Source: an uncultured Clostridia bacterium (GTDB taxonomy: Bacteria > Bacillota > Clostridia > Christensenellales > Borkfalkiaceae). From it: DNA of 45,945 nt. The DNA lies in the NCBI GenBank assembly GCA_947627065.1, contig CANQUN010000010.1, forward strand, positions 1 through 45,945. The letters run 5' to 3'. Positions 1-6,552 of the stretch are shown in pieces. Each line of letters opens with the position of its first letter. The stretch's first letter is position 1. The position numbers and the translations under genes were made by a program. The notes under the pieces are model-generated. The model saw only the letters and a list, made by a program, of their open reading frames with translations, did no database searches and had not been told where the DNA came from.

Positions 1-781
1 TGTCATACCGCCCCTCAAAAACGAGCACGAAGGAACGCGCCCTGGAGAGGTTGATGCTCCCCGTGTTCTGCGGGTCGTTGATATGCGGCGTCGCGGTCTG
101 CGTCATCGTGACGGGCACGGAGAAGGACGTCAGCGGGAGCGCTACGGTCTGCTCCTTTCCCTCTGTGTCTGTGAAAGAGACACTCACCTCGTAGTCGCTG
201 TAAGAGGCGACGTTTGGGGCGAGCATGATCGTGACGGGAACCTCAATGAGTGAGACCTCGCCGAAAGGCGTGGTCGGGAGGATATCGCCCACCGCAGGGC
301 GTCCGAAAAACACGACCGCCTTTCGAATTTCATTCTCGCCGTCCTCGTCGGCGTCGGGGAACTCCACGCGATGACGAAGCCCGCTTATTTTGAGGTTGGC
401 GTTCTCGATAAGCGCCTCCACGAGCTTTGCCTTGTCGGTCTGTATGTAGTATTCGAGTGAGGCGTCCAAAACGGCGAGGTCTACGTCCTTCGAGTAGAGC
501 CTCTCGACGTTTCCGAGGGAGCAGAGGCAGAAGGCGCGGTCGAGGGCGGCGAGGCGGTTCACCTCGCCTTCCTTTTCAAGGATGCCCTCGATGAGCTTCT
601 CGGTGTTGGCGGGGCGGTGCTTGAAGGTGTAGTACTCCACGTTGAGGATATCCTCCACCGTCCTCCCCTGCCATGCCTCATAAGCGGCAGGGTCTGAGAC
701 CTTAAAGTTCACTTCCTCGTCGCCGAATATTCCCCGTATAATTGCGAGCACCGCGTCGGCGGTGATTTTTACCTTTCTCAT
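1..781 (-). CDS. Phage structural-region protein of unknown function, 3' end cut by window edge
   Basis: An open minus-strand frame runs from ATG at 781 to the left edge without a stop, about 260 residues. The protein starts MRKVKITADAVL and looks soluble, with an N-terminal alpha/beta part and a beta-rich second half (positions about 150-260: VSLIEVPVTIML, YEVSVSFTDTEG). Its ATG overlaps the TGA of the upstream gene (ATGA, 778-781), so translation is coupled. I do not recognise the family. Its place after capsid and head-tail genes suggests a head-tail or proximal tail protein. No membrane segment or signal peptide is seen. Confidence 0.75.
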   Translation of the reverse strand, partial: MRKVKITADAVLAIIRGIFGDEEVNFKVSDPAAYEAWQGRTVEDILNVEYYTFKHRPANTEKLIEGILEKEGEVNRLAALDRAFCLCSLGNVERLYSKDVDLAVLDASLEYYIQTDKAKLVEALIENANLKISGLRHRVEFPDADEDGENEIRKAVVFFGRPAVGDILPTTPFGEVSLIEVPVTIMLAPNVASYSDYEVSVSFTDTEGKEQTVALPLTSFSVPVTMTQTATPHINDPQNTGSINLSRARSFVLVFEGRYD

Positions 782-1293
782 ACCTTCCTCAATCTCCTGT
801 AACCGACCTTCGCCTCCCATTTGCGCTTGTTCTGCGCGAAGATGTCCGTCCTCTCGTGTTTAACACTGTTGAGGGTGCACAGGTCGGTGTTGTATTGAAA
901 GTTGTCCATAACGGCTTGCATTGCCTTTATTTTGTCCTCAGTGGTTTGGAGCGATCCGAGCTGCTTTAATGTGGCGTAAGGCAGATACAGAGAAACGTTG
1001 CGTTTCAGTCCCGCGACCACGTTCGGCATATTATTAAAAAAGCCCTCGATAAGCGCTTGCAATTGCCTTACGCGGGCGAGAACTTCCTTTTGTTTCCCTC
1101 TGACCGTAATTTCACCGTCGCCCGTTATGGTGCCGTTCAGCGCGTTTGCGAGATACTCGGCGACGCATTTCTCCACTTCGGCGTAAGAGTAGATGTTCTG
1201 CAATTTTTTCCCGTGCCTGAACTGCGGAAACACACCCGCGAGTTCGGGGTTCATGAATAAGTCCTGCATCCGCAGACGGTTGTTATAGCGCAT
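778..1293 (-). CDS. Hypothetical phage protein (head-tail region)
   Basis: A 171-residue basic soluble protein (MRYNNRLRMQDLFMNPELAG...). The start follows the previous stop by a few bases and has a GGGGTGAG-like ribosome site overlapping that stop, so it is translationally coupled. Its stop overlaps the next start. The pattern 'DLFMNPELAGVFPQF' at the N terminus and a mixed helical body give no family I can name. The position, third gene after the second nuclease-like gene, fits a tail-completion or minor structural protein. Function is unknown. Confidence 0.7.
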   Translation of the reverse strand: MRYNNRLRMQDLFMNPELAGVFPQFRHGKKLQNIYSYAEVEKCVAEYLANALNGTITGDGEITVRGKQKEVLARVRQLQALIEGFFNNMPNVVAGLKRNVSLYLPYATLKQLGSLQTTEDKIKAMQAVMDNFQYNTDLCTLNSVKHERTDIFAQNKRKWEAKVGYRRLRKV

Positions 1294-1297
1294 AGGC

Positions 1298-1693
1298 TCA
1301 CCCCACCGAGGACAAGGGAAGATGTTGGAAGGTCTGCACTTGTTTCGGGGTGTAAGTATAGTCCACGGACGCGCCGTCCTGTACTATCCAAAGTCCGCCG
1401 AAGCGGGTATCCTTCGGAAGCTCGATGATATCCCCGTCGCCGATCGGCGTCAGGGCGTTCGTCTTTATGGTGAGGTAGCTGTTCCCGATGAGGAGTCCGC
1501 TCACAGGCTGTTCGTCGTAGCTGTCCTTCGCGGTCTCCTCCACCCATCGGATGGGACAGACGAACACGTAGCGGTTCTGCTGGACGGTGATTACCTCGTT
1601 GTTCTCAAACTCTACGGGCACGTCCCCCGTAAACTTCTTGTAGAGCTTGGCGATGGGGTGCGGGGAGAACATGGGATAGACGTATTTTTGCAT
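1298..1693 (-). CDS. Hypothetical phage protein, possible head-closure or connector protein
   Basis: A 131-residue protein starting MQKYVYPMFSPHPIAKLYKKF. A longer in-frame ATG exists at 1726, but the ATG at 1693 has a GGAG site five bases upstream, and the longer form would run into the promoter of the convergent small RNA gene, so I chose 1693. The protein is beta-rich (VITVQQNRYVFVCPIRWVEE, GDGDIIELPKDTRFGGLWIVQDG). Length and fold impression match small head-closure proteins of siphophages, but this is context only. Confidence 0.65.
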   Translation of the reverse strand: MQKYVYPMFSPHPIAKLYKKFTGDVPVEFENNEVITVQQNRYVFVCPIRWVEETAKDSYDEQPVSGLLIGNSYLTIKTNALTPIGDGDIIELPKDTRFGGLWIVQDGASVDYTYTPKQVQTFQHLPLSSVG

Positions 1694-1719
1694 CTTTGCT
1701 CCTTTTTCTCGGAAAGGTG

Positions 1720-1747
1720 TTGACATTTCCGAAAATTTGAGTATAAT
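1720..1747 (+). promoter_or_regulatory. Sigma-70-type promoter for plus-strand small RNA 1
   Basis: A perfect TTGACA (1720-1725) lies 16 bases from a perfect TATAAT (1742-1747) on the plus strand, against the direction of every phage gene here. Expected transcription start is near 1754-1756. No ORF follows; a structured RNA and a terminator do. The near-consensus sequence predicts constitutive use by host RNA polymerase, including in a lysogen when the late operon is silent. Confidence 0.8.
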
Positions 1748-1754
1748 ATAATCG

Positions 1755-1845
1755 AAGGGCTGATTAGACGACAGAAATTATGCACCGCGCTCGCTGTCGC
1801 AAGTAATGGGAGGAACTGCGCGGCTCCCCGTTCAGCCCTTTTTTT
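1755..1845 (+). ncRNA. Candidate structured small RNA 1, convergent with nuclease-like gene
   Basis: A roughly 90-nt RNA is predicted from the promoter at 1720-1747 to a U-run at 1839-1845. Its two ends pair over nine bases (1755-1763 with 1832-1840), forming closing stem and terminator in one. Inside, CGACAG (1769-1774) pairs with CTGTCG (1794-1799). ATTA (1777-1780) can pair across it with TAAT (1804-1807), giving an H-type pseudoknot. GGGAG (1808-1812) pairs with CTCCC (1824-1828) around an 11-nt loop. Loop bases GCGCGG (1818-1823) also match CCGCGC (1785-1790). The 3' arm contains the stop codon of the convergent gene at 1832. A second RNA of the same plan lies at 5767-5877. Folding was done by eye. 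Confidence 0.65.
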
Positions 1846-2404
1846 GTGCCTTTTTTCTTGCTTTTTCAAAGCCCTTCCCGTCCACAAAGTAGGCGTGCCC
1901 TATTTCAAAGTACTCCTTACCTTTATCGACATCCAAGAGAACGAGTCCCATTTTCAGCCCGTCTTTCCCTTCTACCTCCACAAAGGCTGCTATGTGAAAA
2001 TAATCCGGGTTGTCGGGATTTGCCGGGAACACGTCAATGGGGTTGTAGAGCGTCTCTGCGACAATATCTCTCAACGTGCTTTCCGAAACATCGAAGTGTT
2101 TCCCGAGATTTCTCTTTATCGTGGACGCTTTCAATAGGACGCGTTTGCCCTTCTTAACGCCCATGGCTTTGAGGGTTTTCTCTTCGAGTTCGGGGAGAAC
2201 GTTGTCTTTGTCAAAGTCGATATGTACGCTCGCAATCTTCTCCGCGGGTGTCATCTTTTTTGCCGCGACGCCATTCTTCGGGGCTTCCTTCCCCTTATTT
2301 CCAAAGCGTTCTTCTATCGCTTCCTCTGCCGTTTGTCCGTCCTTGACGAACACATGGACACCCGTCTTGGTTGTAAACCAACAGCCCTTTTCTTTGTCCG
2401 CCAT
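1832..2404 (-). CDS. Phage toxin-like nuclease, PBECR/MuF-C-like domain (stand-alone)
   Basis: A 190-residue protein. An N-terminal part (1-40) reads CWFTTKTGVHVFVKDGQ, a linker-like motif seen ahead of toxin domains in phage MuF proteins. A basic linker follows, then a domain at about 85-185: KASTIKRNLGKHFDVSESTLRDIVAETLYNPIDVF, then strands with YFHIAAFVEV and KMGLVLLDV. This pattern (helix with KH, 'NPidVf', then beta strands) resembles phage Barnase-EndoU-ColicinE5/D-RelE-like (BECR) nuclease or MuF C-terminal toxin domains; that is pattern recognition, not a search. The ribosome site GAGGAT overlaps the upstream gene's stop. Its own stop lies in the terminator stem of the convergent small RNA. 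No MuF head-morphogenesis domain is fused. Confidence 0.55.
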   Translation of the reverse strand: MADKEKGCWFTTKTGVHVFVKDGQTAEEAIEERFGNKGKEAPKNGVAAKKMTPAEKIASVHIDFDKDNVLPELEEKTLKAMGVKKGKRVLLKASTIKRNLGKHFDVSESTLRDIVAETLYNPIDVFPANPDNPDYFHIAAFVEVEGKDGLKMGLVLLDVDKGKEYFEIGHAYFVDGKGFEKARKKAQKKG

Positions 2405-2414
2405 AGTTCAATCC

Positions 2415-2963
2415 TCAATACTCGTCCCACCTGACCGCGAACGGCGAGTAGCATATATTCGGGTCCAAAAGGTAATTGGTGCGCAGCCATATAAGAACCT
2501 CGTCATCGAGCCAAAAACCTGTGGACAGATTCACGTCGTTGTCCTTTATTCGCCCTGTTTCGGGGCTGACAACCATTTTCGGCGCTTTCTTGGCGTCGCC
2601 GTAGTCGTTGATATACTCCGCCTGTTTGGCAAGCATACGCTCGAACTCGCGCCGCCCCTCTTTCGGGGTTTTGGCACTACCGAACTTGCTCTTTGCTATG
2701 CGGTAGCACATAACGTTGTAAGCGGTCTGCGCCATAACCGCTATGTAGCTGTAAATGTGTTCGGTCGCCGTGCGTATAAGGCGCTTGACCTCGCCCGGAT
2801 CGCAGTCAATGCCGTAATAGGAGAGCGCCTCCTCGGTGAGGTAGTAGCGATGATCTTCCTTGTCGTAGCGCATACGCGCCGTGGAACAGGGATATTTAGC
2901 GTCCTGCGTGATTTCGTCATAGAACGGAACCACGAGGTCGGAATTGTCGATTTTATGGTACAT
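2415..2963 (-). CDS. Hypothetical phage protein, putative head-tail connector
   Basis: A 182-residue protein (MYHKIDNSDLVVPFYDEITQDAKYP...). A longer frame opens at 3029, but the ATG at 2963 has a strong GAGGAG site and the longer start would overlap the upstream gene. A central helical stretch (VKRLIRTATEHIYSYIAVMAQTAYNVMCYRIAKSK) could form the helical core of a connector (gp6-like) protein, which is usual three to four genes after the major capsid. No confident family match. Confidence 0.6.
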   Translation of the reverse strand: MYHKIDNSDLVVPFYDEITQDAKYPCSTARMRYDKEDHRYYLTEEALSYYGIDCDPGEVKRLIRTATEHIYSYIAVMAQTAYNVMCYRIAKSKFGSAKTPKEGRREFERMLAKQAEYINDYGDAKKAPKMVVSPETGRIKDNDVNLSTGFWLDDEVLIWLRTNYLLDPNICYSPFAVRWDEY

Positions 2964-2968
2964 TGTTT

Positions 2969-3409
2969 TTACTCTCCTCTGCTTATGAAACGACTCGAAT
3001 TGTTCATGGTCGGCGGTTCCTCCGACCACTTCCTATCCGTGCCTCGAGTATTGTATCCGGGCAGCGTGGTTATATTGACGTCTCTGTCGGTTTTCACGTT
3101 CAGCCCTTGCATTTTGGCGACAGCGAGACGGAAACCAACTTCCTTGGGCTTTATGTCGTTGTTCGGGTCGGTCAGGTGCTCGGCTACTCTTTGTCCTGCC
3201 GGAGTGTCGAACTTATGCGTAAGGCGCACAACGGCAAGCGTATTGTATAACTTGTGGCTGATAGGGTGTTCGACAGGTACCACTACCGTGTCGCCCGTCC
3301 TATACTCCTTGTCGGTCGCGTAGTCATACAGCTTGCCGCTGGGGGTATAGTTGCCTTCGCTGTTCTTGGTGCCGTGCCCATACGACACACTTATAATTCT
3401 GTATGCCAT
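2969..3409 (-). CDS. Hypothetical phage protein (head region)
   Basis: A 146-residue soluble protein, MAYRIISVSYGHGTKNSEGNYTPSGKLYDYATDKEYRTGDTVVVPVEH. A strong AAGGAGGTG site precedes the ATG. The N-terminal half is beta-rich, with a small barrel-like pattern (YDYATDKEYRTGDTVVVPV). The C-terminal half is probably disordered. Close linkage to the capsid gene suggests a head decoration, stabilising or connector role. I do not recognise the family. Confidence 0.65.
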   Translation of the reverse strand: MAYRIISVSYGHGTKNSEGNYTPSGKLYDYATDKEYRTGDTVVVPVEHPISHKLYNTLAVVRLTHKFDTPAGQRVAEHLTDPNNDIKPKEVGFRLAVAKMQGLNVKTDRDVNITTLPGYNTRGTDRKWSEEPPTMNNSSRFISRGE

Positions 3410-3430
3410 TTCTGCGGCACCTCCTTTTTG

Positions 3431-3739
3431 TTATGTTATTGAGGCTTGGTCCTCTTCGGCGGAGCTTTCGTTATCCTCGTCGGGTGCTTCGTCCTCGGTG
3501 TCCGCGATACCGTCGAAGTGGTCGCTCCAATGGTTTGCAGCCGCCCAATTCGCACTCTCCGAGGCTTTGTTCTGCTTCTTAACCTCGTCGATACAGGCGC
3601 GAATATCTTCACGGTCTGGGTTCTCGGCGGCGATTTCTTCCATTTCCTCGAGTACGTAGTTTTGTGCGTCAAGAGCATTCTGAGCAGTCGACATAAGACG
3701 CCCGCAAAGCCTGCTCATTTGACTGTCTATGCTTCTCAT
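3431..3739 (-). CDS. Small acidic phage protein of unknown function
   Basis: A 102-residue protein with AGGAGGT five bases before the ATG. Residues 1-60 are helical and may form a coiled coil (MSRLCGRLMSTAQNALDAQNYVLEEMEEIAAE). The C-terminal 30 residues are very acidic (DTEDEAPDEDNESSAEEDQ). It follows the major capsid gene directly. A role as a small head protein or head-maturation accessory is possible, but nothing in the sequence fixes it. Confidence 0.6.
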   Translation of the reverse strand: MRSIDSQMSRLCGRLMSTAQNALDAQNYVLEEMEEIAAENPDREDIRACIDEVKKQNKASESANWAAANHWSDHFDGIADTEDEAPDEDNESSAEEDQASIT

Positions 3740-3802
3740 GTTACCTCCTAAACGGATAATAGAGAGCGAGGACCGCTCCCCGCTCTCGTATCCTGTTTTT
3801 GA

Positions 3803-4792
3803 TTATTCTCCCGCATACTTCTTGCAGATCGCTTTCTGCGTGTTGCGAATACGGCCGCCGCATACCGAGAATATAGAGATGAGCGTGCTATTGTGAATTA
3901 TCGCGCGATAGTCGACAAGCCCGATATAACGAGCGATATTCACGATACAGAGGGTCCTGTGATCGTAGAGAATGTACTCGATTTTCGACCAGTCCCACGT
4001 TTCGTTCTGCGCTTCCTTCCCGACGAGTGTCGAGTTGTCCTGTCCGACTGCGTTCGAGGTAAAGATTTTCACCTTGCCGGAGAATATCGAGCCTGCGAAC
4101 TGCTGACCGAACACCGAGACTTCGGTTTCGCTTGCCGGTCGGAAGTAGTTCTTTGCGCCGAGATACTTCAAGAATACTGCGTCGGTATCCTCGGAGATGA
4201 TAAGAGTGTCGGGGTCTGCACCCGCCTTACGAAGGGTCTTACGGTCGTCAATAATATTATCAAGCACGTTTTCCTTCGTGCACTGCGTGGTGTTTGCCGA
4301 AGCCGGAGCGCCCACGTCGGTAGCGTCTTTCGAGCCGCCGCCGTTGATGAGGTAAGAGAGGTATTGCAGTTCCTTGATTTCGTCGTAACTCTCGGAAGCG
4401 AGCGCCACACGGTCGGCGGTTCTACCGCTCACCCTTGCCGCGTCGATAGGCTCGTTTACGACTTCCGCGACTTTCAGCACGTCGTTGCACGCGACTTCGA
4501 TAAACTCGCCGTCGGTCTGCGTGGGAACGACACGGAAAGCCTTGTCATCGCTTGCCTTGCACATTGTTACTTTGATTTTGTCGAGTTTCCTTATAAAAGC
4601 GACCGCGAAGCGTTCGTCTACCATAAGGCTCTCTACGTCGGTGGAATAAGTAACGCCCGGGATCATAACCTTGTTTCTGAAAAGGTTCGGCTCGAGCATA
4701 GAGATTACGCCACCGTCAACGGTTGCACCGTTAGAGGGAAGGTTCGTGTCTTTGTTCCAGTTCTGGAACGCGTCACCTAATGTTATTGCCAT
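3803..4792 (-). CDS. Phage major capsid protein
   Basis: A 329-residue protein starting MAITLGDAFQNWNKDTNLPSNG with AAGGAG upstream. The pattern of an N-terminal arm, then KVMIPGVTYSTDVESLM, a long alpha/beta middle with DTLIISEDTDAVFLKYLG, and a C-terminal SIFSGKVKIFTSN...IEYILYDHRTLCIVNI fits HK97-fold capsid proteins of siphophages. It directly follows a scaffold-like gene, the standard order portal, scaffold, capsid. No prohead protease is visible between them. The role call rests on length, order and pattern. Confidence 0.82.
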   Translation of the reverse strand: MAITLGDAFQNWNKDTNLPSNGATVDGGVISMLEPNLFRNKVMIPGVTYSTDVESLMVDERFAVAFIRKLDKIKVTMCKASDDKAFRVVPTQTDGEFIEVACNDVLKVAEVVNEPIDAARVSGRTADRVALASESYDEIKELQYLSYLINGGGSKDATDVGAPASANTTQCTKENVLDNIIDDRKTLRKAGADPDTLIISEDTDAVFLKYLGAKNYFRPASETEVSVFGQQFAGSIFSGKVKIFTSNAVGQDNSTLVGKEAQNETWDWSKIEYILYDHRTLCIVNIARYIGLVDYRAIIHNSTLISIFSVCGGRIRNTQKAICKKYAGE

Positions 4793-4818
4793 TTTGAATT
4801 ACTCCTTTTTGAAAAAAT

Positions 4819-5694
4819 TTAATTGTCGTATCCTCTCTGCTTTCGCAGCTGTGCGACCTTCTTTTGAAAGTCGTTAAGTACAGGCGGCTTATCGGGATCC
4901 GGAGCTGTTTTGCCGCCCACAGGCGGAGCCTTGGAATACTCCACCGCGCTTTCTTTCCTTTGCCATTCGGGATAGGAAGCGACAAACTCGTTTATCTTAT
5001 CGAGGTTGCCTCCCTCGGCTATGAATAGCTTGGTCGCCGCGTCTACTCTTTCGGGCGTAATGCCCGCCTTGAGCAGCGCGTTCTCTGCCTTTAACGAAAG
5101 TATTTCCGTTTCGGCGTTCTTTTCCGGTTTCGGCTCGGGGTTGGGAGCGGGCGCGGGTTTATGGCGTTCTATGACGCTTTCCGCGATAGCCTTAACGTCG
5201 GGAGCGGTTCCCTCCATTATCTGCTGCTTAACGGCAGCCTTGACCTCGGCGTCCTCAAAGGCGTTATAGCGGTCGGGTATGCCCGCCTTTGCCGTTTTGG
5301 ACACGAGCCGCAAGGTTTCGTTATACAGCGCGAACTGTTCGGCTGTCATTTCCTTTGCGGCGGGTTTCTGCTCCGTTTCTTCCTTGTCCTTTGCCTGTTC
5401 CGTTTGTCCGGCGTCGGGGTTCACGTCGGGTGCAGGCTGTTCCGTCTGCACTTTGCTTTCGGGTTCCTGCTTTGCTTCTTCCCCCTTGTTTTGGGTCTGA
5501 ACGTCTACGTCCATTTGTTTTACTCCTCCTTTTACGTCTGAGTGACTTTTTTCTATATTCAACGCTTCAGCGACTTTTTTGTCAAACTCCGCTTTATAAT
5601 ATGGGTCGGCAATTATGTCGTCAAACGTCGGAATACCGTCGATAATTTCAGCATTTTCGTGAAGCTCGTATTCATCTTCGGGTGCGTCTTTCAT
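4819..5694 (-). CDS. Phage scaffold (prohead assembly) protein
   Basis: A 291-residue, highly charged protein. The N terminus carries IIADPYYKAEFDKKVAEALN, a motif typical of siphophage scaffolds. The middle is Gln/Glu/Lys-rich and low in complexity, followed by a helical coiled-coil-like region (ILSLKAENALLKAGITPERVDAATKLFIAEGGN) and a basic tail (FQKKVAQLRKQRGYDN), the usual capsid-binding end. It lies just before the major capsid gene. Two in-frame starts look usable: ATG at 5694 (AAGGAG) and ATG at 5514, which has a stronger AAGGAGGAG site. A shorter second product of about 231 residues is therefore possible. Confidence 0.78.
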   Translation of the reverse strand: MKDAPEDEYELHENAEIIDGIPTFDDIIADPYYKAEFDKKVAEALNIEKSHSDVKGGVKQMDVDVQTQNKGEEAKQEPESKVQTEQPAPDVNPDAGQTEQAKDKEETEQKPAAKEMTAEQFALYNETLRLVSKTAKAGIPDRYNAFEDAEVKAAVKQQIMEGTAPDVKAIAESVIERHKPAPAPNPEPKPEKNAETEILSLKAENALLKAGITPERVDAATKLFIAEGGNLDKINEFVASYPEWQRKESAVEYSKAPPVGGKTAPDPDKPPVLNDFQKKVAQLRKQRGYDN

Positions 5695-5732
5695 TCCTTA
5701 ATCTCCTTTTCTGAAAAAGTTTTTGAAAAGCA

Positions 5733-5761
5733 TTGACATTTCACAAAATTTAGCGTATAAT
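5733..5761 (+). promoter_or_regulatory. Sigma-70-type promoter for plus-strand small RNA 2
   Basis: TTGACA (5733-5738) and TATAAT (5756-5761), both perfect, are 17 bases apart on the plus strand. The spacer shares the sequence pattern of the promoter at 1720-1747 (TTTC, then AAAATTT). It opposes the surrounding phage operon, and no protein frame follows. Expected start of transcription is near 5768. Confidence 0.82.
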
Positions 5762-5766
5762 AATAG

Positions 5767-5877
5767 TGGCTTCGAGAGACAGAAAATCGTCCGTGTCCGT
5801 TTCGATATGGTGAGCTTGGCGTACACCCGAAGCAAAACATAAGCACTGACCTAAAATCAGTGCTTATTTTGTTTTTT
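5767..5877 (+). ncRNA. Candidate structured small RNA 2, convergent with nuclease-like gene
   Basis: A roughly 105-110-nt RNA is predicted. Closing stem: GCTTCG (5769-5774) with CGAAGC (5828-5833). GACA (5778-5781) pairs with TGTC (5794-5797), and ATCG (5786-5789) pairs across it with CGAT (5803-5806), forming an H-type pseudoknot. GGTG (5809-5812) pairs with CACC (5824-5827) around an 11-nt loop. A separate terminator follows: AAGCACTGA (5841-5849) with TCAGTGCTT (5857-5865), then a T-rich run. The order and the GACAGAAA core match small RNA 1, while most helix sequences differ but still pair. The terminator's 3' arm includes the stop codon of the convergent gene at 5857. Folding was done by eye. 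Confidence 0.68.
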
Positions 5878-6552
5878 ATGCTCCGCCTTTTCACCGTCCA
5901 TCCATAGCGTCGTACCTTCGGGGGTTAGTACGCGATGAGTTTTATATCGCTTGGACTCCTTTTTCAAAACCACTCCCATTATGCCCTGTCTCCCGGCTAC
6001 AACCACCCTCGCGGCGATAGTAACAGTTTGAGTATTTCTGCCTTTGTGGTTGTCGTGTTCGTCGATAATAATTCCGTTTTTGATTACCGACGGAACAGCC
6101 ATTATTGAAGAGATTTCAGCGGCTGTTGTTAAATATTTAGCTGCCTCGTTAATATCGCATAAAACGTCAATTTCGCCCATGTCGGCGCGTTTTACAACGC
6201 CTTTTGTGCGTGCCATTTTACCTTTTAACGCTGCCTTTGCCGCTTCCTTGTCTTTGGTAATGCTGCCCTCGTGAATAACAGCAACCACCTTTGTGCCTTT
6301 GATTTTGTCAAGGTTTTCTTTAACCTGTTGTTTAATGCTTGTTTTGTTCTCGGGAGAAGCCGACGCTTTTCGTTTTGCTCCGGCGTCGCCGTCGGCGCTT
6401 CCTTGCTTGCTTGGCGGTTCTGCCTCGTCGTCCGAGATTTCGCCGCTTTTACGCAGCTTTTCCAATTCGGCAAACGCTTCACGAACACCCATACCGGTTG
6501 TGTCGACGCCGTGCGCCTTCAAAACTCCAAAAAGCCAGCTTACTTTACTCAT
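5857..6552 (-). CDS. Phage toxin-like nuclease, PBECR-like domain (stand-alone)
   Basis: A 231-residue protein directly after the portal gene (8-base overlap), where a MuF head protein often sits. Residues 1-35 form a helical motif (LFGVLKAHGVDTTGMGVREAFAEL). Residues 36-80 are a charged linker. Residues 85-220 resemble phage BECR-fold nuclease domains found at MuF C termini: DINEAAKYL, VIKNGIIIDEHDNHKGR (161-172), TVTIAARVVVAGRQGIMGVVLKK, RYKTHRVLTPEG (202-212). The conserved H166, H169, K170, R172 and H207 are candidate catalytic or RNA-binding residues. The stop codon lies in the terminator stem of the convergent small RNA. The family call is from pattern memory. Confidence 0.6.
   Translation of the reverse strand: MSKVSWLFGVLKAHGVDTTGMGVREAFAELEKLRKSGEISDDEAEPPSKQGSADGDAGAKRKASASPENKTSIKQQVKENLDKIKGTKVVAVIHEGSITKDKEAAKAALKGKMARTKGVVKRADMGEIDVLCDINEAAKYLTTAAEISSIMAVPSVIKNGIIIDEHDNHKGRNTQTVTIAARVVVAGRQGIMGVVLKKESKRYKTHRVLTPEGTTLWMDGEKAEHKKQNKH

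Noticed and set aside
1612-1887. Protein-coding explanation for the 1,703-1,831 gap
   Set aside because: The minus-strand frame there runs in from the toxin gene end in another frame and has no start signal; the plus strand has a promoter and a terminator but no ORF.
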